Origin: JBBQKI01 sp038326725
GTDB taxonomy: Bacteria > Bacteroidota > Bacteroidia > Flavobacteriales > Flavobacteriaceae
Direction of reading: 5' to 3'
Length of the DNA stretch: 64,000 bases
Assembly (NCBI GenBank): GCA_038326725.1
Contig: JBBQKI010000002.1
Coordinates: forward strand, 48,193-112,192
Shown: positions 16,593-24,367 of the stretch, one piece after another
How positions within the stretch are numbered: position 1 is the stretch's first letter
How the letters are laid out: every line of letters begins with the position of its first letter
Notes under the pieces: generated by a model
Told to the model about the DNA's origin: nothing
What the model saw: only the letters and a program-made list of their open reading frames with translations
The model's database searches: none
Position numbers and translations under genes: made by a program

Positions 16593-17999
16593 CTACCCAA
16601 ACGCCACTTGATCATCATGAAGAATGGCTTGAGTTTCTTTTTTCACCAAATCTAGTTTTATCCCCAAATCCATTTCATCATTTATTTTCCCCTTAGCAAA
16701 TAAATCCAAAATTGCTTTATCCTGCGCCCTTCCGCGTTTCATTGCTTCGGAATAGGGGATTGATTCCTTAAAGGTAACCAAAGAATATTTGCTATAATAA
16801 TCTTCGAGGAATTCAGCTTCAAAAGCGGTTTCGAGCTTACGCTTTTGTTGGAACAAAGGATCTGCCGTGTGTTCTTTCATTTCATGGAAATTGTCCACGG
16901 CCAAATCTGCAATCGCATCGGTGTCTTTTTTTCTGTTTTTTTCATATTCTTCGAAAATAGATTTCCAATCCATTTTTCCGGAATTTTCAATAGTATGCTT
17001 TTCTAAAATTTCATCAAAAACCACAACATCCTCAAAACTTGCATTCATTCCCTGTCCGTAAAATGGCACGATGGCGTGGGCGGCGTCACCCATAAGCAAA
17101 ACTTTTCCGTCGCTGTGCCAAGGCGAACACTTAATTGTGCCTAAAGGCCCAGTGGGGTTTCCAAAAAACTCTTCGGTTAAATTGGGGATCATTGCCACGG
17201 CATCGGGATACTCTTTTTTAAAATATTCGTGAACCATTTCTGGCGTGGTCAGGTTTTGGAAACAATAATCGCTGTTTGTGTAGGGAAGAAAAAGCGTCAC
17301 GGTGAAACTGCCATCCAAATTGGGAAGTGCAATCAACATATCTTCTCCCCGGGGCCAAATGTGCAGGGCGTGTTTTTCGGTTCGATGGCCCCCATCTTCC
17401 GCCGCAGGAATTGAAATTTCTTTGTATCCGTGACTAAGCCATTCTTGAGAAAGGTTGAAACTTTGGTTTTTTGACATGCTTTGTCGGACCGCGGAGCCTG
17501 CGCCATCCGTGCCGAAAATAATATCTGCGGATACTTTTAATATTTCTTCGTTTGCATAATTTTTGAAAGTGGCGGAAACGATTTCCAAATCAACATGTTC
17601 ACAGCCATGATTGAAAATAATAGTTACGTTCGGCATTTTTTCTGCGGCATCCAGCAAAAGCATATTTAAACCCGGTCTCGATATGGAATTGATATACTCA
17701 TTTTTACGTCCGCTATATGGGCTTAAAAAGTTATTTCCGTGAACATCATGTATCATCCTTCCGTTCATGGGAATACATAGTTTTTTGGCAGCTTCTTCAA
17801 CTCCCGCCAACCGAAGCCCGCGCAGCCCACGATTGGATAGCGCAAGGTTTATAGAGCGGCCCGCGTCTTGTTTGGATTTCCGAAGGTCCGGGCGTTTTTC
17901 CACAAGCGTTATTTTATAAGCCCGTTGCGCCATTCGCAATGCAAGGAGACTGCCGCAGAGGCCGGCACCGATGATTAATATATGTTGTTTATTGTTCAT
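16593..17999 (-). CDS. kmo: Kynurenine 3-monooxygenase
   Basis: A flavin hydroxylase that converts kynurenine to 3-hydroxykynurenine with NADPH and oxygen. The 468-residue protein has the FAD motif IIGAGLCGSLLALRMA, the second FAD contact in VLLMGDAAHAIVPFYGQGMN, and the RSINLALSNRGL segment typical of KMO. The middle region FGTDGAGSAVR is the conserved DG-type motif. It lies 90 bases downstream of kynU, a gap filled by a palindromic element. A membrane-binding C-terminal tail, as in eukaryotic KMO, is not evident. Confidence 0.94.
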   Translation of the reverse strand: MNNKQHILIIGAGLCGSLLALRMAQRAYKITLVEKRPDLRKSKQDAGRSINLALSNRGLRGLRLAGVEEAAKKLCIPMNGRMIHDVHGNNFLSPYSGRKNEYINSISRPGLNMLLLDAAEKMPNVTIIFNHGCEHVDLEIVSATFKNYANEEILKVSADIIFGTDGAGSAVRQSMSKNQSFNLSQEWLSHGYKEISIPAAEDGGHRTEKHALHIWPRGEDMLIALPNLDGSFTVTLFLPYTNSDYCFQNLTTPEMVHEYFKKEYPDAVAMIPNLTEEFFGNPTGPLGTIKCSPWHSDGKVLLMGDAAHAIVPFYGQGMNASFEDVVVFDEILEKHTIENSGKMDWKSIFEEYEKNRKKDTDAIADLAVDNFHEMKEHTADPLFQQKRKLETAFEAEFLEDYYSKYSLVTFKESIPYSEAMKRGRAQDKAILDLFAKGKINDEMDLGIKLDLVKKETQAILHDDQVAFG

Positions 18000-18005
18000 T
18001 CTTAT

Positions 18006-18083
18006 TTGTCTGGTCGAGCGCAGTCAACCTTTTATTCGAAATTTTGCTGAAGCTTGACCCCTCGACTGCGCTCGGGGAGACGT
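18006..18083. repeat. Interspersed palindromic element, copy 2
   Basis: Same element as at 14463-14543. The left arm has diverged after 11 bases: CGAGCGCAGTC (18015-18025) pairs with GACTGCGCTCG (18064-18074). It occupies nearly the whole kynU-kmo gap. Confidence 0.85.
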
Positions 18084-18088
18084 AAGTA

Positions 18089-19351
18089 TTATTTTAAAAC
18101 TTCTTTTAATTTTTCCGAAAAGCGATACACATCCTCAAAACTATTATAAAGCGGGGTTGGGGCCACACGGATTACATCGGGTTCCCGCCAATCACTAATC
18201 ACGCCGGCTTCGGTTAATTTTGTGTGTAGGCTTTTATCTGCGTTATTTACTTGAATTGAAAGTTGACAGCCACGTTCCTGAGGATTTCTCGGTGTGATAA
18301 CGTTGATGGTTTCGATTTTCATTTCGTCCAATAGAAACTCTAAATGACCCGTAAGCTTTTCAGATTTTTTGCGAAGGTTTTCAAATCCGGCTTCTTCAAA
18401 AACATCCAATGAAGCTCGAATAGCAGCCATCGATAAAATGGGCGGATTGCTTAACTGCCAGCCCTCGGCTCCCGAAAGTGCATCAAATTCCTGCCGCATA
18501 TTGAAACGGGTTTTTTTATTATGGCCCCACCATCCAGTGAAACGTTGGAGTTCTTTATTATCGGCGTGCCGTTCATGAACAAAACAACCACCCAAACTAC
18601 CGGGACCGCTGTTCAAATATTTGTAACTGCACCAAATGGCAAAATCGGCTCCGGTTTCGTGGAGATTTGGCTGAATGTTTCCAGCTCCGTGAGCTAAATC
18701 GAAACCAACCATACAATTATATTTATGGCCCAATTCTGTAATTTTTTTCAGCGGAAAAGATTGACCTGTGTAATAATTGGTGCTGCCAATCATCAAAAGT
18801 GCGATTTCATTTCCGTGCTCTTCCAATATTTTTTCGAGGTCTTCAAAACGGCAAAGCACTTCGCCGGGGCGAGGTTTCCATAAAATTAGTCCCTCATCTT
18901 CATCAAAGCCATGAAACTTCAATTGGCTTTTCACTGCGTATTTGTCGGAAGGGAAGGCGTCGCTTTCCACCACGATTTTATATTTAGTTTTGGAGGGTCG
19001 GTAAAAAGAAACCATCATCAAATGAAGGTTTGTGGTGAGGGTATTCATAAAGACCACTTCCCCCGGTTTGGCACCCACGATTTTTGCCATTTTTTCGGTC
19101 AAAAATTCGTGATATGGAAGCCAAGGATTTTTCGCTTCGGTATGCCCTTCAACTCCAAGTGTTGCCCAATCTTGAAGTTCCTGTTTTATATATTCCGATG
19201 TAATTTTGGGTTGTAGCCCCAGGGAATTCCCGCAGAGGTAAATAAGTGTTTCGCCTTTTTCGTTTTTCGGGATGTGGAATTTTTCACGAAAAGAAAACAA
19301 AGTGTCTTCGGCATCTAATTTTTTTGCAAAATTTAAATTGTTTTCGAACAT
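18089..19351 (-). CDS. kynU: Kynureninase
   Basis: A pyridoxal-phosphate enzyme that cleaves (3-hydroxy)kynurenine to (3-hydroxy)anthranilate and alanine. The 420-residue protein carries the PLP lysine K234 in WCSYKYLNSGPGS, the phosphate-binding FMNTLTTNLH region, and GFDLAHGAGN with the Asp and His that position the cofactor. The -7 box at 19377-19384 marks the promoter, making this the first gene of the catabolic operon. The gene for tryptophan dioxygenase is not in the window. Confidence 0.95.
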   Translation of the reverse strand: MFENNLNFAKKLDAEDTLFSFREKFHIPKNEKGETLIYLCGNSLGLQPKITSEYIKQELQDWATLGVEGHTEAKNPWLPYHEFLTEKMAKIVGAKPGEVVFMNTLTTNLHLMMVSFYRPSKTKYKIVVESDAFPSDKYAVKSQLKFHGFDEDEGLILWKPRPGEVLCRFEDLEKILEEHGNEIALLMIGSTNYYTGQSFPLKKITELGHKYNCMVGFDLAHGAGNIQPNLHETGADFAIWCSYKYLNSGPGSLGGCFVHERHADNKELQRFTGWWGHNKKTRFNMRQEFDALSGAEGWQLSNPPILSMAAIRASLDVFEEAGFENLRKKSEKLTGHLEFLLDEMKIETINVITPRNPQERGCQLSIQVNNADKSLHTKLTEAGVISDWREPDVIRVAPTPLYNSFEDVYRFSEKLKEVLK

Positions 19352-19376
19352 TTGGAAAATCTCGTTTTTCTTTCCC

Positions 19377-19384
19377 CAAAAATA
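19377..19384 (-). promoter_or_regulatory. Kynurenine operon promoter -7 box TATTTTTG
   Basis: Minus strand TATTTTTG, a perfect TAnnTTTG match, 25 bases before the kynU ATG. No obvious repressor site is seen next to it. Confidence 0.55.
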
Positions 19385-19417
19385 ACGATTTATATTCTCT
19401 TTACTTTTGGGTTTTCT

Positions 19418-20095
19418 TTATTTCACCGAAATATTCGTGAAGTTCAATTTAAAATTTTCGGTGCCGTCTCGGCGCGTTTTTGAGATATTAATGCCGTTGA
19501 AATTTTCGTAATCTTCCCAAGTGGTGCTCATGGTCGGGAGGCTGTCATTGCCCTGCCGAAAAGTCCATTCCCGAATGGTGAAACTTTCATCATAATAAAA
19601 ATCGTAAGCATCACCGGGAGTGTAGCCGCCTTCGTTTCCGTAAACAATGGTCAATTGGTTCAATGTGTCCTTGGAAATGAGGGCAATGGTATTTTGGTAT
19701 TCTGAAAATGAAATCCCATCATCCCAAACAAGATTAAAAGGTGCCAGCAACCAGTATTTATCATTGATGAATGCTGCATCGGTTCGTTGGGTGATGCTAT
19801 CCATTTTATTGCGATTGTAGTTTATGGTATCTGTTGGGGAAATCAAAGTAACATCATTCGTTTTGGGATTCCAAACCCACGAACGTTCAGAATGTTTTTC
19901 AACCCGGTCTACATTGAAAGTGAATTTTATTTCGGAAACATTTTCCCAGTTTTCAAAGCCATTTTTGTTGGCGATACGTTTTGCGGTAGTTGAACTATCA
20001 GAAATGCTTGGCCCGGTGATTTCATTTTTTTTATTTACTTCATTACAAGATGTTATAATTGAGAAAACAATTAAACATGGAAGAATAATTTTCAT
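19418..20095 (-). CDS. DUF6503-like lipoprotein of unknown function
   Basis: A 225-residue lipoprotein. The signal peptide ends in the lipobox FSIITSC, lipidated cysteine at about residue 17. The body is a beta-rich domain with repeated strand pairs, such as FTFNVDRVEKHSERSWVWNP and WLLAPFNLVWDDGI. It resembles the DUF6503 group, which may share the LolA/LppX lipoprotein fold. ATG 20095 was preferred over a TTG at 20110. It is not obviously linked to the kynurenine genes, because the kynU promoter lies in the intervening gap. Confidence 0.65.
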   Translation of the reverse strand: MKIILPCLIVFSIITSCNEVNKKNEITGPSISDSSTTAKRIANKNGFENWENVSEIKFTFNVDRVEKHSERSWVWNPKTNDVTLISPTDTINYNRNKMDSITQRTDAAFINDKYWLLAPFNLVWDDGISFSEYQNTIALISKDTLNQLTIVYGNEGGYTPGDAYDFYYDESFTIREWTFRQGNDSLPTMSTTWEDYENFNGINISKTRRDGTENFKLNFTNISVK

Positions 20096-20137
20096 AGGAT
20101 GGATTTTCAATAAAATTAAGGAAACTTCAATAAATAG

Positions 20138-20170
20138 AAAATCCCTTTTATTTTTGATAAAAGGGATTTT
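20138..20170 (-). terminator. Hairpin after the small lipoprotein gene
   Basis: Perfect 13-base arms AAAATCCCTTTTA and TAAAAGGGATTTT with a 7-base loop. It sits 22 bases downstream of the small lipoprotein stop on the minus strand. The following T-run is weak. Confidence 0.65.
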
Positions 20171-20191
20171 ACTTATTACTATAAAAGAAAA

Positions 20192-20323
20192 TTAATCTAC
20201 CGCATCTTCCATATCATCAACTGCATCTTCCACATCATCGGTTGCGGTTTTGTTTTCCCTGCAGCTAATGAAGCCAGTACTTAAAATTCCAGCTGCGAAC
20301 AACAATAAAAATAACTTTTTCAT
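20192..20323 (-). CDS. Small 43-residue acidic lipoprotein
   Basis: A short frame encoding a signal peptide with lipobox GFISC (Cys21), followed by a 22-residue acidic tail containing two near-repeats, DDVEDAVD and DDMEDAVD. It ends at a stop followed by a terminator hairpin. The lipobox and terminator argue that it is real despite its size. Function is unknown. The neighbouring small membrane protein gene is on the same strand 30 bases upstream, so both may be one stress-type transcript. Confidence 0.7.
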   Translation of the reverse strand: MKKLFLLLFAAGILSTGFISCRENKTATDDVEDAVDDMEDAVD

Positions 20324-20353
20324 AGGATTTTGATTAGTTTTAAATTTTAATAA

Positions 20354-20512
20354 TTACAACCTTCTGCCGGTTGCCAATTTGTAAATAATAGCAATAATGG
20401 CGAGTACTAAAAGAATGTGAATTAGGTTGCCTACGGATTCGCCAAAACCGAAAAAGCCGACCAGCCATCCAATGATCAGAATAACTACGATTAACCAGAT
20501 AATGTCTCCCAT
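20354..20512 (-). CDS. Small membrane protein, lmo0937 family
   Basis: A 52-residue protein with two predicted membrane helices (about 4-20 and 29-45) and the family signature GDIIWLIVVILIIGWLVGF. It belongs to the lmo0937-type family, whose members are often stress-induced; the function is unknown. The upstream leader contains a tandem imperfect repeat of about 23 bases. Confidence 0.75.
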   Translation of the reverse strand: MGDIIWLIVVILIIGWLVGFFGFGESVGNLIHILLVLAIIAIIYKLATGRRL

Positions 20513-20558
20513 AATGATTGTTTTTAAGTTTAATTAATGATTGTTTTAGTTTTAATTT
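20513..20558. repeat. Imperfect tandem 23-base repeat in the leader
   Basis: Two near-identical units, each containing AATGATTGTTTT on the plus strand, lie immediately before the lmo0937-family start codon. They may be a duplicated leader or regulator site. Confidence 0.5.
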
Positions 20559-20644
20559 GATTAAATCTACAATAAAAATTTTAACCCGAGGATTTTTTTA
20601 ACCTCTGTTTAACGAATGTTGTATAATTTATAAATTGGTTTTTA

Positions 20645-21310
20645 TCAATTTTTTAGAAGATTAGGAAATTTTTCCCGGAATTTTTCATAACGTGGATTGG
20701 ATACATTTTTAATATATGGGTTGTTTGGATTGTTTTTCTTATAATCTTGATGATATGCCTCTGCAACCCAGAATTTTTGAAAGGGCATCACTTGTGCCGC
20801 CACTTTTTGGCCACCCAATTGTTGGTTTAGCAATTCTATTTTTTTATTGATGATTTTTTTCTCTTCTTCATTTTGGTAAAAAATTATGGAGCGATATTGG
20901 GATCCATTGTCCGGCCCTTGGCCATTTACTTGGGTAATATTTTGCGACCCGAAATAAACATCAACCAATTGGCTGAAAGAAATTATTTCTGGGTTATAAA
21001 TAATTTCAACAGCTTCGGCATGGCCGGTTGCTCCGGTATTACTACTTTCATAAGTAGGGTTGTCCGTGTGCCCCCCAATATATCCAGAAATCGATTCCTG
21101 AACGCCCTTTACGTTTTCGTAAACTGCTTCAACACACCAAAAACAGCCGCTGGCAAAATAGGCTTTTTTCATTCCGTCCTGTGCTTCTGTTTGGACAGGT
21201 GATTGGTTTTTCTGAGCAACGGCTTCGGCCTCCCTGTTTTTTTCATTGGAAGGTTTGCAGGAAACGGTCAATAATATTGAGATTACAATAAAAAACAAAT
21301 ACCTTTTCAT
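20645..21310 (-). CDS. msrA: Peptide methionine (S)-S-oxide reductase, lipoprotein
   Basis: A repair enzyme that reduces methionine-S-sulfoxide in proteins. The 221-residue protein has a lipobox LTVSC (Cys18), so it is exported and membrane-anchored, unlike the cytoplasmic E. coli enzyme. The catalytic site is GCFWC with Cys56, and later SGYIGGHTDNPTYE and GQGPDNGSQYRS are conserved substrate-binding motifs. No MsrB domain is fused. The gene is a single unit, with a terminator for the upstream zinc-ribbon gene just before it. Confidence 0.93.
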   Translation of the reverse strand: MKRYLFFIVISILLTVSCKPSNEKNREAEAVAQKNQSPVQTEAQDGMKKAYFASGCFWCVEAVYENVKGVQESISGYIGGHTDNPTYESSNTGATGHAEAVEIIYNPEIISFSQLVDVYFGSQNITQVNGQGPDNGSQYRSIIFYQNEEEKKIINKKIELLNQQLGGQKVAAQVMPFQKFWVAEAYHQDYKKNNPNNPYIKNVSNPRYEKFREKFPNLLKN

Positions 21311-21341
21311 GTGAAAATATTTTATATGAATTGGGAAAGTA

Positions 21342-21373
21342 CAAAAAAAGCCTTCACGGTTTGTGAAGGCTTT
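21342..21373 (-). terminator. Terminator after the zinc-ribbon gene
   Basis: AAAGCCTTCAC and GTGAAGGCTTT flank a 5-base loop and, read on the minus strand, are followed by a run of T. It ends the NIF3/zinc-ribbon transcript before msrA. Confidence 0.88.
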
Positions 21374-21397
21374 GTTATAATTTATAATGTGGAATCC

Positions 21398-22180
21398 CTA
21401 TTTTATTTTGTTAAAAAGGGAATCCATTTTTGCGCGTTCTTCATTGGCAAGTTCAGGATCCACTAAAATCCTTCCGCTATGCTCATCGGTAATTATTTTT
21501 TTGCGCGAGGCAATTTCCATTTGTACCTGTGGCGGGATTGTAAAGAAAGAACCTCCAGAAGCTCCCCTTTCCACGGCAACTACGGCCAAACCGTTCTTAA
21601 CGTTACCACGAATCCTTTTATAGGCCTGAATCAAACGGTTTTCAATGGTGGCTTCAAAATTTTGAGACTCCTTCATTAAAGATTTTTCTTCTTTTTCGGT
21701 TTCTTTTAATATTTCGCTAAGCTCACTCTGTTTGTGTTTCAAGTGTTCCTTGCGCTCATCGTAGCGGCCTTTAGTTTCTTCGATCACTTGGCTTTTTTGC
21801 TCGATCTGTGCACGGTATTCTTTTATATTTTTATCGGCTAATTGAATTTCAAGTTCCTGAAATTCCACTTCTTTGGTCAATGAATTGTACTCGCGGTTAT
21901 TGCGGACATTATCCTGTTGCGAAGAATATTTTTTGATCAATCCTTTTGCTTCATCAATCAGGTTTTTTTTCTCCTTGATTTGCTCCTCGATCGTTTCAAG
22001 GTCCGATTTAAGTTTTTCTAAGCGGGTGTTCATGCCTGCCACTTCATCTTCAAGGTCTTCAACCTCCAAAGGAAGTTCGCCGCGCACATTCCTGATTTCA
22101 TCGATGCGTGAATCTATAAGTTGCAGGTCATACAATGCCCTTAATTTCTCTTCAACTGTAATTTCTGTTTTTGTTGCCAT
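21398..22180 (-). CDS. Coiled-coil protein with degenerate C4 zinc-ribbon domain
   Basis: A 260-residue protein related to the zf-RING_7/C4-type zinc-ribbon family. Residues 10-190 are a long coiled coil with heptad-like charge pattern. The C-terminal ribbon is recognisable from ASGGSFFTIPPQVQMEIA and EHSGRILVDPELA, but all four zinc cysteines are replaced, so it should not bind zinc in the standard way. ATG 22180 was chosen over a TTG at 22186. It is paired with NIF3 six bases upstream, a pairing common in Bacteroidota. Confidence 0.85.
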   Translation of the reverse strand: MATKTEITVEEKLRALYDLQLIDSRIDEIRNVRGELPLEVEDLEDEVAGMNTRLEKLKSDLETIEEQIKEKKNLIDEAKGLIKKYSSQQDNVRNNREYNSLTKEVEFQELEIQLADKNIKEYRAQIEQKSQVIEETKGRYDERKEHLKHKQSELSEILKETEKEEKSLMKESQNFEATIENRLIQAYKRIRGNVKNGLAVVAVERGASGGSFFTIPPQVQMEIASRKKIITDEHSGRILVDPELANEERAKMDSLFNKIK

Positions 22181-22186
22181 GTTCAA

Positions 22187-23281
22187 TTATAAATAGCTAA
22201 TCGGGTTTGTGTTAACTTGTGATAAAAGGATTGCAAAATTAGGGTTTTTTTCCTTAAGAAATGAATGTAAAATTTCTTTTGTGAACTGTTCACTTTCATA
22301 ATGGCCGATGTCCGCTAAAAGAATTTTGTTTTCAGCTTTGAAAAAATCGTGGTATTTAAAATCCGCACTCACAAAAACATCTGCGCCCGCTGCTTTTGCA
22401 GCATCTATTGCAAAACTGCCACTACCGCCTAAAACGGCAATTTTTTTTACTGGTTTGTCTAAATAATGTGAGTGTCGAACACATTCGGTTATCATTGTTT
22501 TTTTTAAAAAATTTAAAAATTCTTTTTCAGCCATCGGCTCGTTCAATTCCCCCATCATTCCCATCCCGATGTGTTGGTTGGTATTTTCCAGTGTAGATAT
22601 TTCATAAGCTATTTCTTCGTAGGGATGATTTGAAAATAGTGCCTTTAAAACCGCATTTTCCCTATCTCGCAAAAAAGTAATTGAAATACGTGTTTCATCC
22701 TCAAAATTGGTTTCGCCTTTTTTTCCTTTTGTGGGATTTGATTTTTCGTTTCCACGGAAAGTTCCTTTTCCAACGGAATTGAAACTGCAATTACTATAAT
22801 TACCGATGGAACCGCCACCCGACGCAAAAATTGCTTCCCGAAGAGTATCGGCATTTGAGACTGGCACATAAGTAACCAATTTTTTAATGGCCCCCTTTTG
22901 AGGGATTAAAATTTGCTTGTTTTTCAACCCCAGTTTTTTTGAAATCATCGCGTTCACTCCGTTCCATGCATTGTCCAGCGCGGTATGGATAGCAAAAATG
23001 GCGATGTCGTGTTTTATGGATTTTTGGGCTACACGTTCCACATAGTTTTTTCCGGTGATCTTTTTTAAACCAGAAAAAATGATGGGATGAAAACTAATGA
23101 TAAGGTTGCATTTGTTTTGAATGGCTTCGTCCACCACACTTTCGAGCGTATCCAATGTTATAAGGATTCCTGTTACCTCTACATTTTCGTTACCTATCAA
23201 AAGCCCAGTATTATCAAAATCTTCTGTGTACGCGAGGGGGGCAAGTTCTTCCAAAGAAGAGATTATCTCTTTAATTTTCAT
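22187..23281 (-). CDS. NIF3-like dinuclear metal-centre protein
   Basis: A 364-residue member of the NIF3/YqfO family, which forms hexameric toroids with a dinuclear metal site. Conserved elements are NTGLLIGN, the His ligands in ISFHPIIFSG and AIHTALDNAWNGVN, and the C-terminal DIGHYESEQF. A central insertion of about 100 residues (YqfO/PII-like domain) is present. The biochemical role is not established; some members are annotated as GTP cyclohydrolase type 2. A near-consensus -7 box TATCTTTA lies about 19 bases upstream of the start. Confidence 0.9.
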   Translation of the reverse strand: MKIKEIISSLEELAPLAYTEDFDNTGLLIGNENVEVTGILITLDTLESVVDEAIQNKCNLIISFHPIIFSGLKKITGKNYVERVAQKSIKHDIAIFAIHTALDNAWNGVNAMISKKLGLKNKQILIPQKGAIKKLVTYVPVSNADTLREAIFASGGGSIGNYSNCSFNSVGKGTFRGNEKSNPTKGKKGETNFEDETRISITFLRDRENAVLKALFSNHPYEEIAYEISTLENTNQHIGMGMMGELNEPMAEKEFLNFLKKTMITECVRHSHYLDKPVKKIAVLGGSGSFAIDAAKAAGADVFVSADFKYHDFFKAENKILLADIGHYESEQFTKEILHSFLKEKNPNFAILLSQVNTNPISYL

Positions 23282-23336
23282 TCCTTATTTATTTAAGGTT
23301 AAAGATAGAAATTTTAAATAGTGCGAAGGGCAATTC

Positions 23337-23364
23337 TTGACTTCGCAGGAAATTGTTACTTTCG
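23337..23364 (+). promoter_or_regulatory. lpxK promoter, TTG-N17-TACTTTCG
   Basis: TTG at 23337-23339 and TACTTTCG at 23357-23364 are separated by 17 bases, the usual Bacteroidota spacing; the -7 box has one mismatch to TAnnTTTG. It ends four bases before ATG 23369. Confidence 0.55.
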
Positions 23365-23368
23365 TTGG

Positions 23369-24367
23369 ATGAATTTTTTAAGGAAAATCCTTTTCCCCAT
23401 TTCGTTGCTCTATGCAGGCATTACTGCACTCCGAAATTTTTTTTATGACAAAGGCTGGCTGGAAAGCACAGCTTATGATTTTCCGGTAATATGTGTGGGA
23501 AATCTTTCCACCGGAGGCACGGGCAAATCGCCAATGATCGAATTTTTGATCGAAAGTTTAAAAGAAAATCATAAAATCGCGGTTTTGAGCCGTGGGTACA
23601 AAAGGAAATCGAAAGGCTTTTTGGAAGTTTCCAAAGAAAGTAATGTTGAAGACGTAGGCGATGAGCCACTTCAATTCAAAAATAAATTTCCCGAAATTAC
23701 TGTTGCCGTTTGCGCCGACAGGCGTGAAGGAATTTCATTGTTAAAAGATAAATCGGATGTTATTTTACTGGACGATGCCTTTCAGCACCGAAAGGTAAAG
23801 GCTTCGATGAATGTTTTGCTTACACCCTATTTTGATCTTTACATTGATGATTTTGTATTGCCAACGGGAAATCTTCGAGAACCAAAAAATGGTGCAAAGC
23901 GTGCTGATATTGTGGTTGTCACAAAATGCCCGGGCAATATTTCAGTTTTAAAAATGAATGAAATCCAATGGAGATTAAATTTAAGGCCAGGGCAGGAATT
24001 ATATTTTTCCACCATTGGCTACCATGCTTATATTTATGGGAAAAACGAAAAATGGGTTTTGGAAAGTTTAAAGGATAAAAATTTTACACTTATAACTGGA
24101 ATCGCCAATGCCAAGCCACTAACTGATTTTTTAAAAAAAGAGGGTTTGGTTTTTGAACATCGGGAATTTTTGGATCACCATCATTTTACAAAAAATGAAA
24201 TTGAGAGCTTTAAAGTGTATGATCATATCCTTACCACCGAAAAGGATTATATGCGGTTAAAAGATAACCTCAACTCCGAGACTTTGTTTTATTTGCCTAT
24301 TAAAACATTATTCTTAAATGAAGGGAAAATGGAATTTATAGGACATATTGAAAAACATATCCATTAA
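23369..24367 (+). CDS. lpxK: Tetraacyldisaccharide 4'-kinase (lipid A synthesis)
   Basis: Phosphorylates the 4' position of the lipid A disaccharide precursor at the inner membrane. The 332-residue protein has an N-terminal membrane-associated helix and the P-loop GNLSTGGTGKS (residues 44-54), plus LDDAFQHRKV typical of LpxK. A GTG upstream at 23321 would add 16 residues across the promoter, so ATG 23369 is preferred. The 3' end overlaps the convergent histidine kinase gene by four bases. Confidence 0.94.
   Translation: MNFLRKILFPISLLYAGITALRNFFYDKGWLESTAYDFPVICVGNLSTGGTGKSPMIEFLIESLKENHKIAVLSRGYKRKSKGFLEVSKESNVEDVGDEPLQFKNKFPEITVAVCADRREGISLLKDKSDVILLDDAFQHRKVKASMNVLLTPYFDLYIDDFVLPTGNLREPKNGAKRADIVVVTKCPGNISVLKMNEIQWRLNLRPGQELYFSTIGYHAYIYGKNEKWVLESLKDKNFTLITGIANAKPLTDFLKKEGLVFEHREFLDHHHFTKNEIESFKVYDHILTTEKDYMRLKDNLNSETLFYLPIKTLFLNEGKMEFIGHIEKHIH

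Noticed and set aside
11859..19351. Biosynthetic gene cluster for a secondary metabolite
   Set aside because: Genes match kynurenine breakdown; no synthase, NRPS or PKS gene is present.
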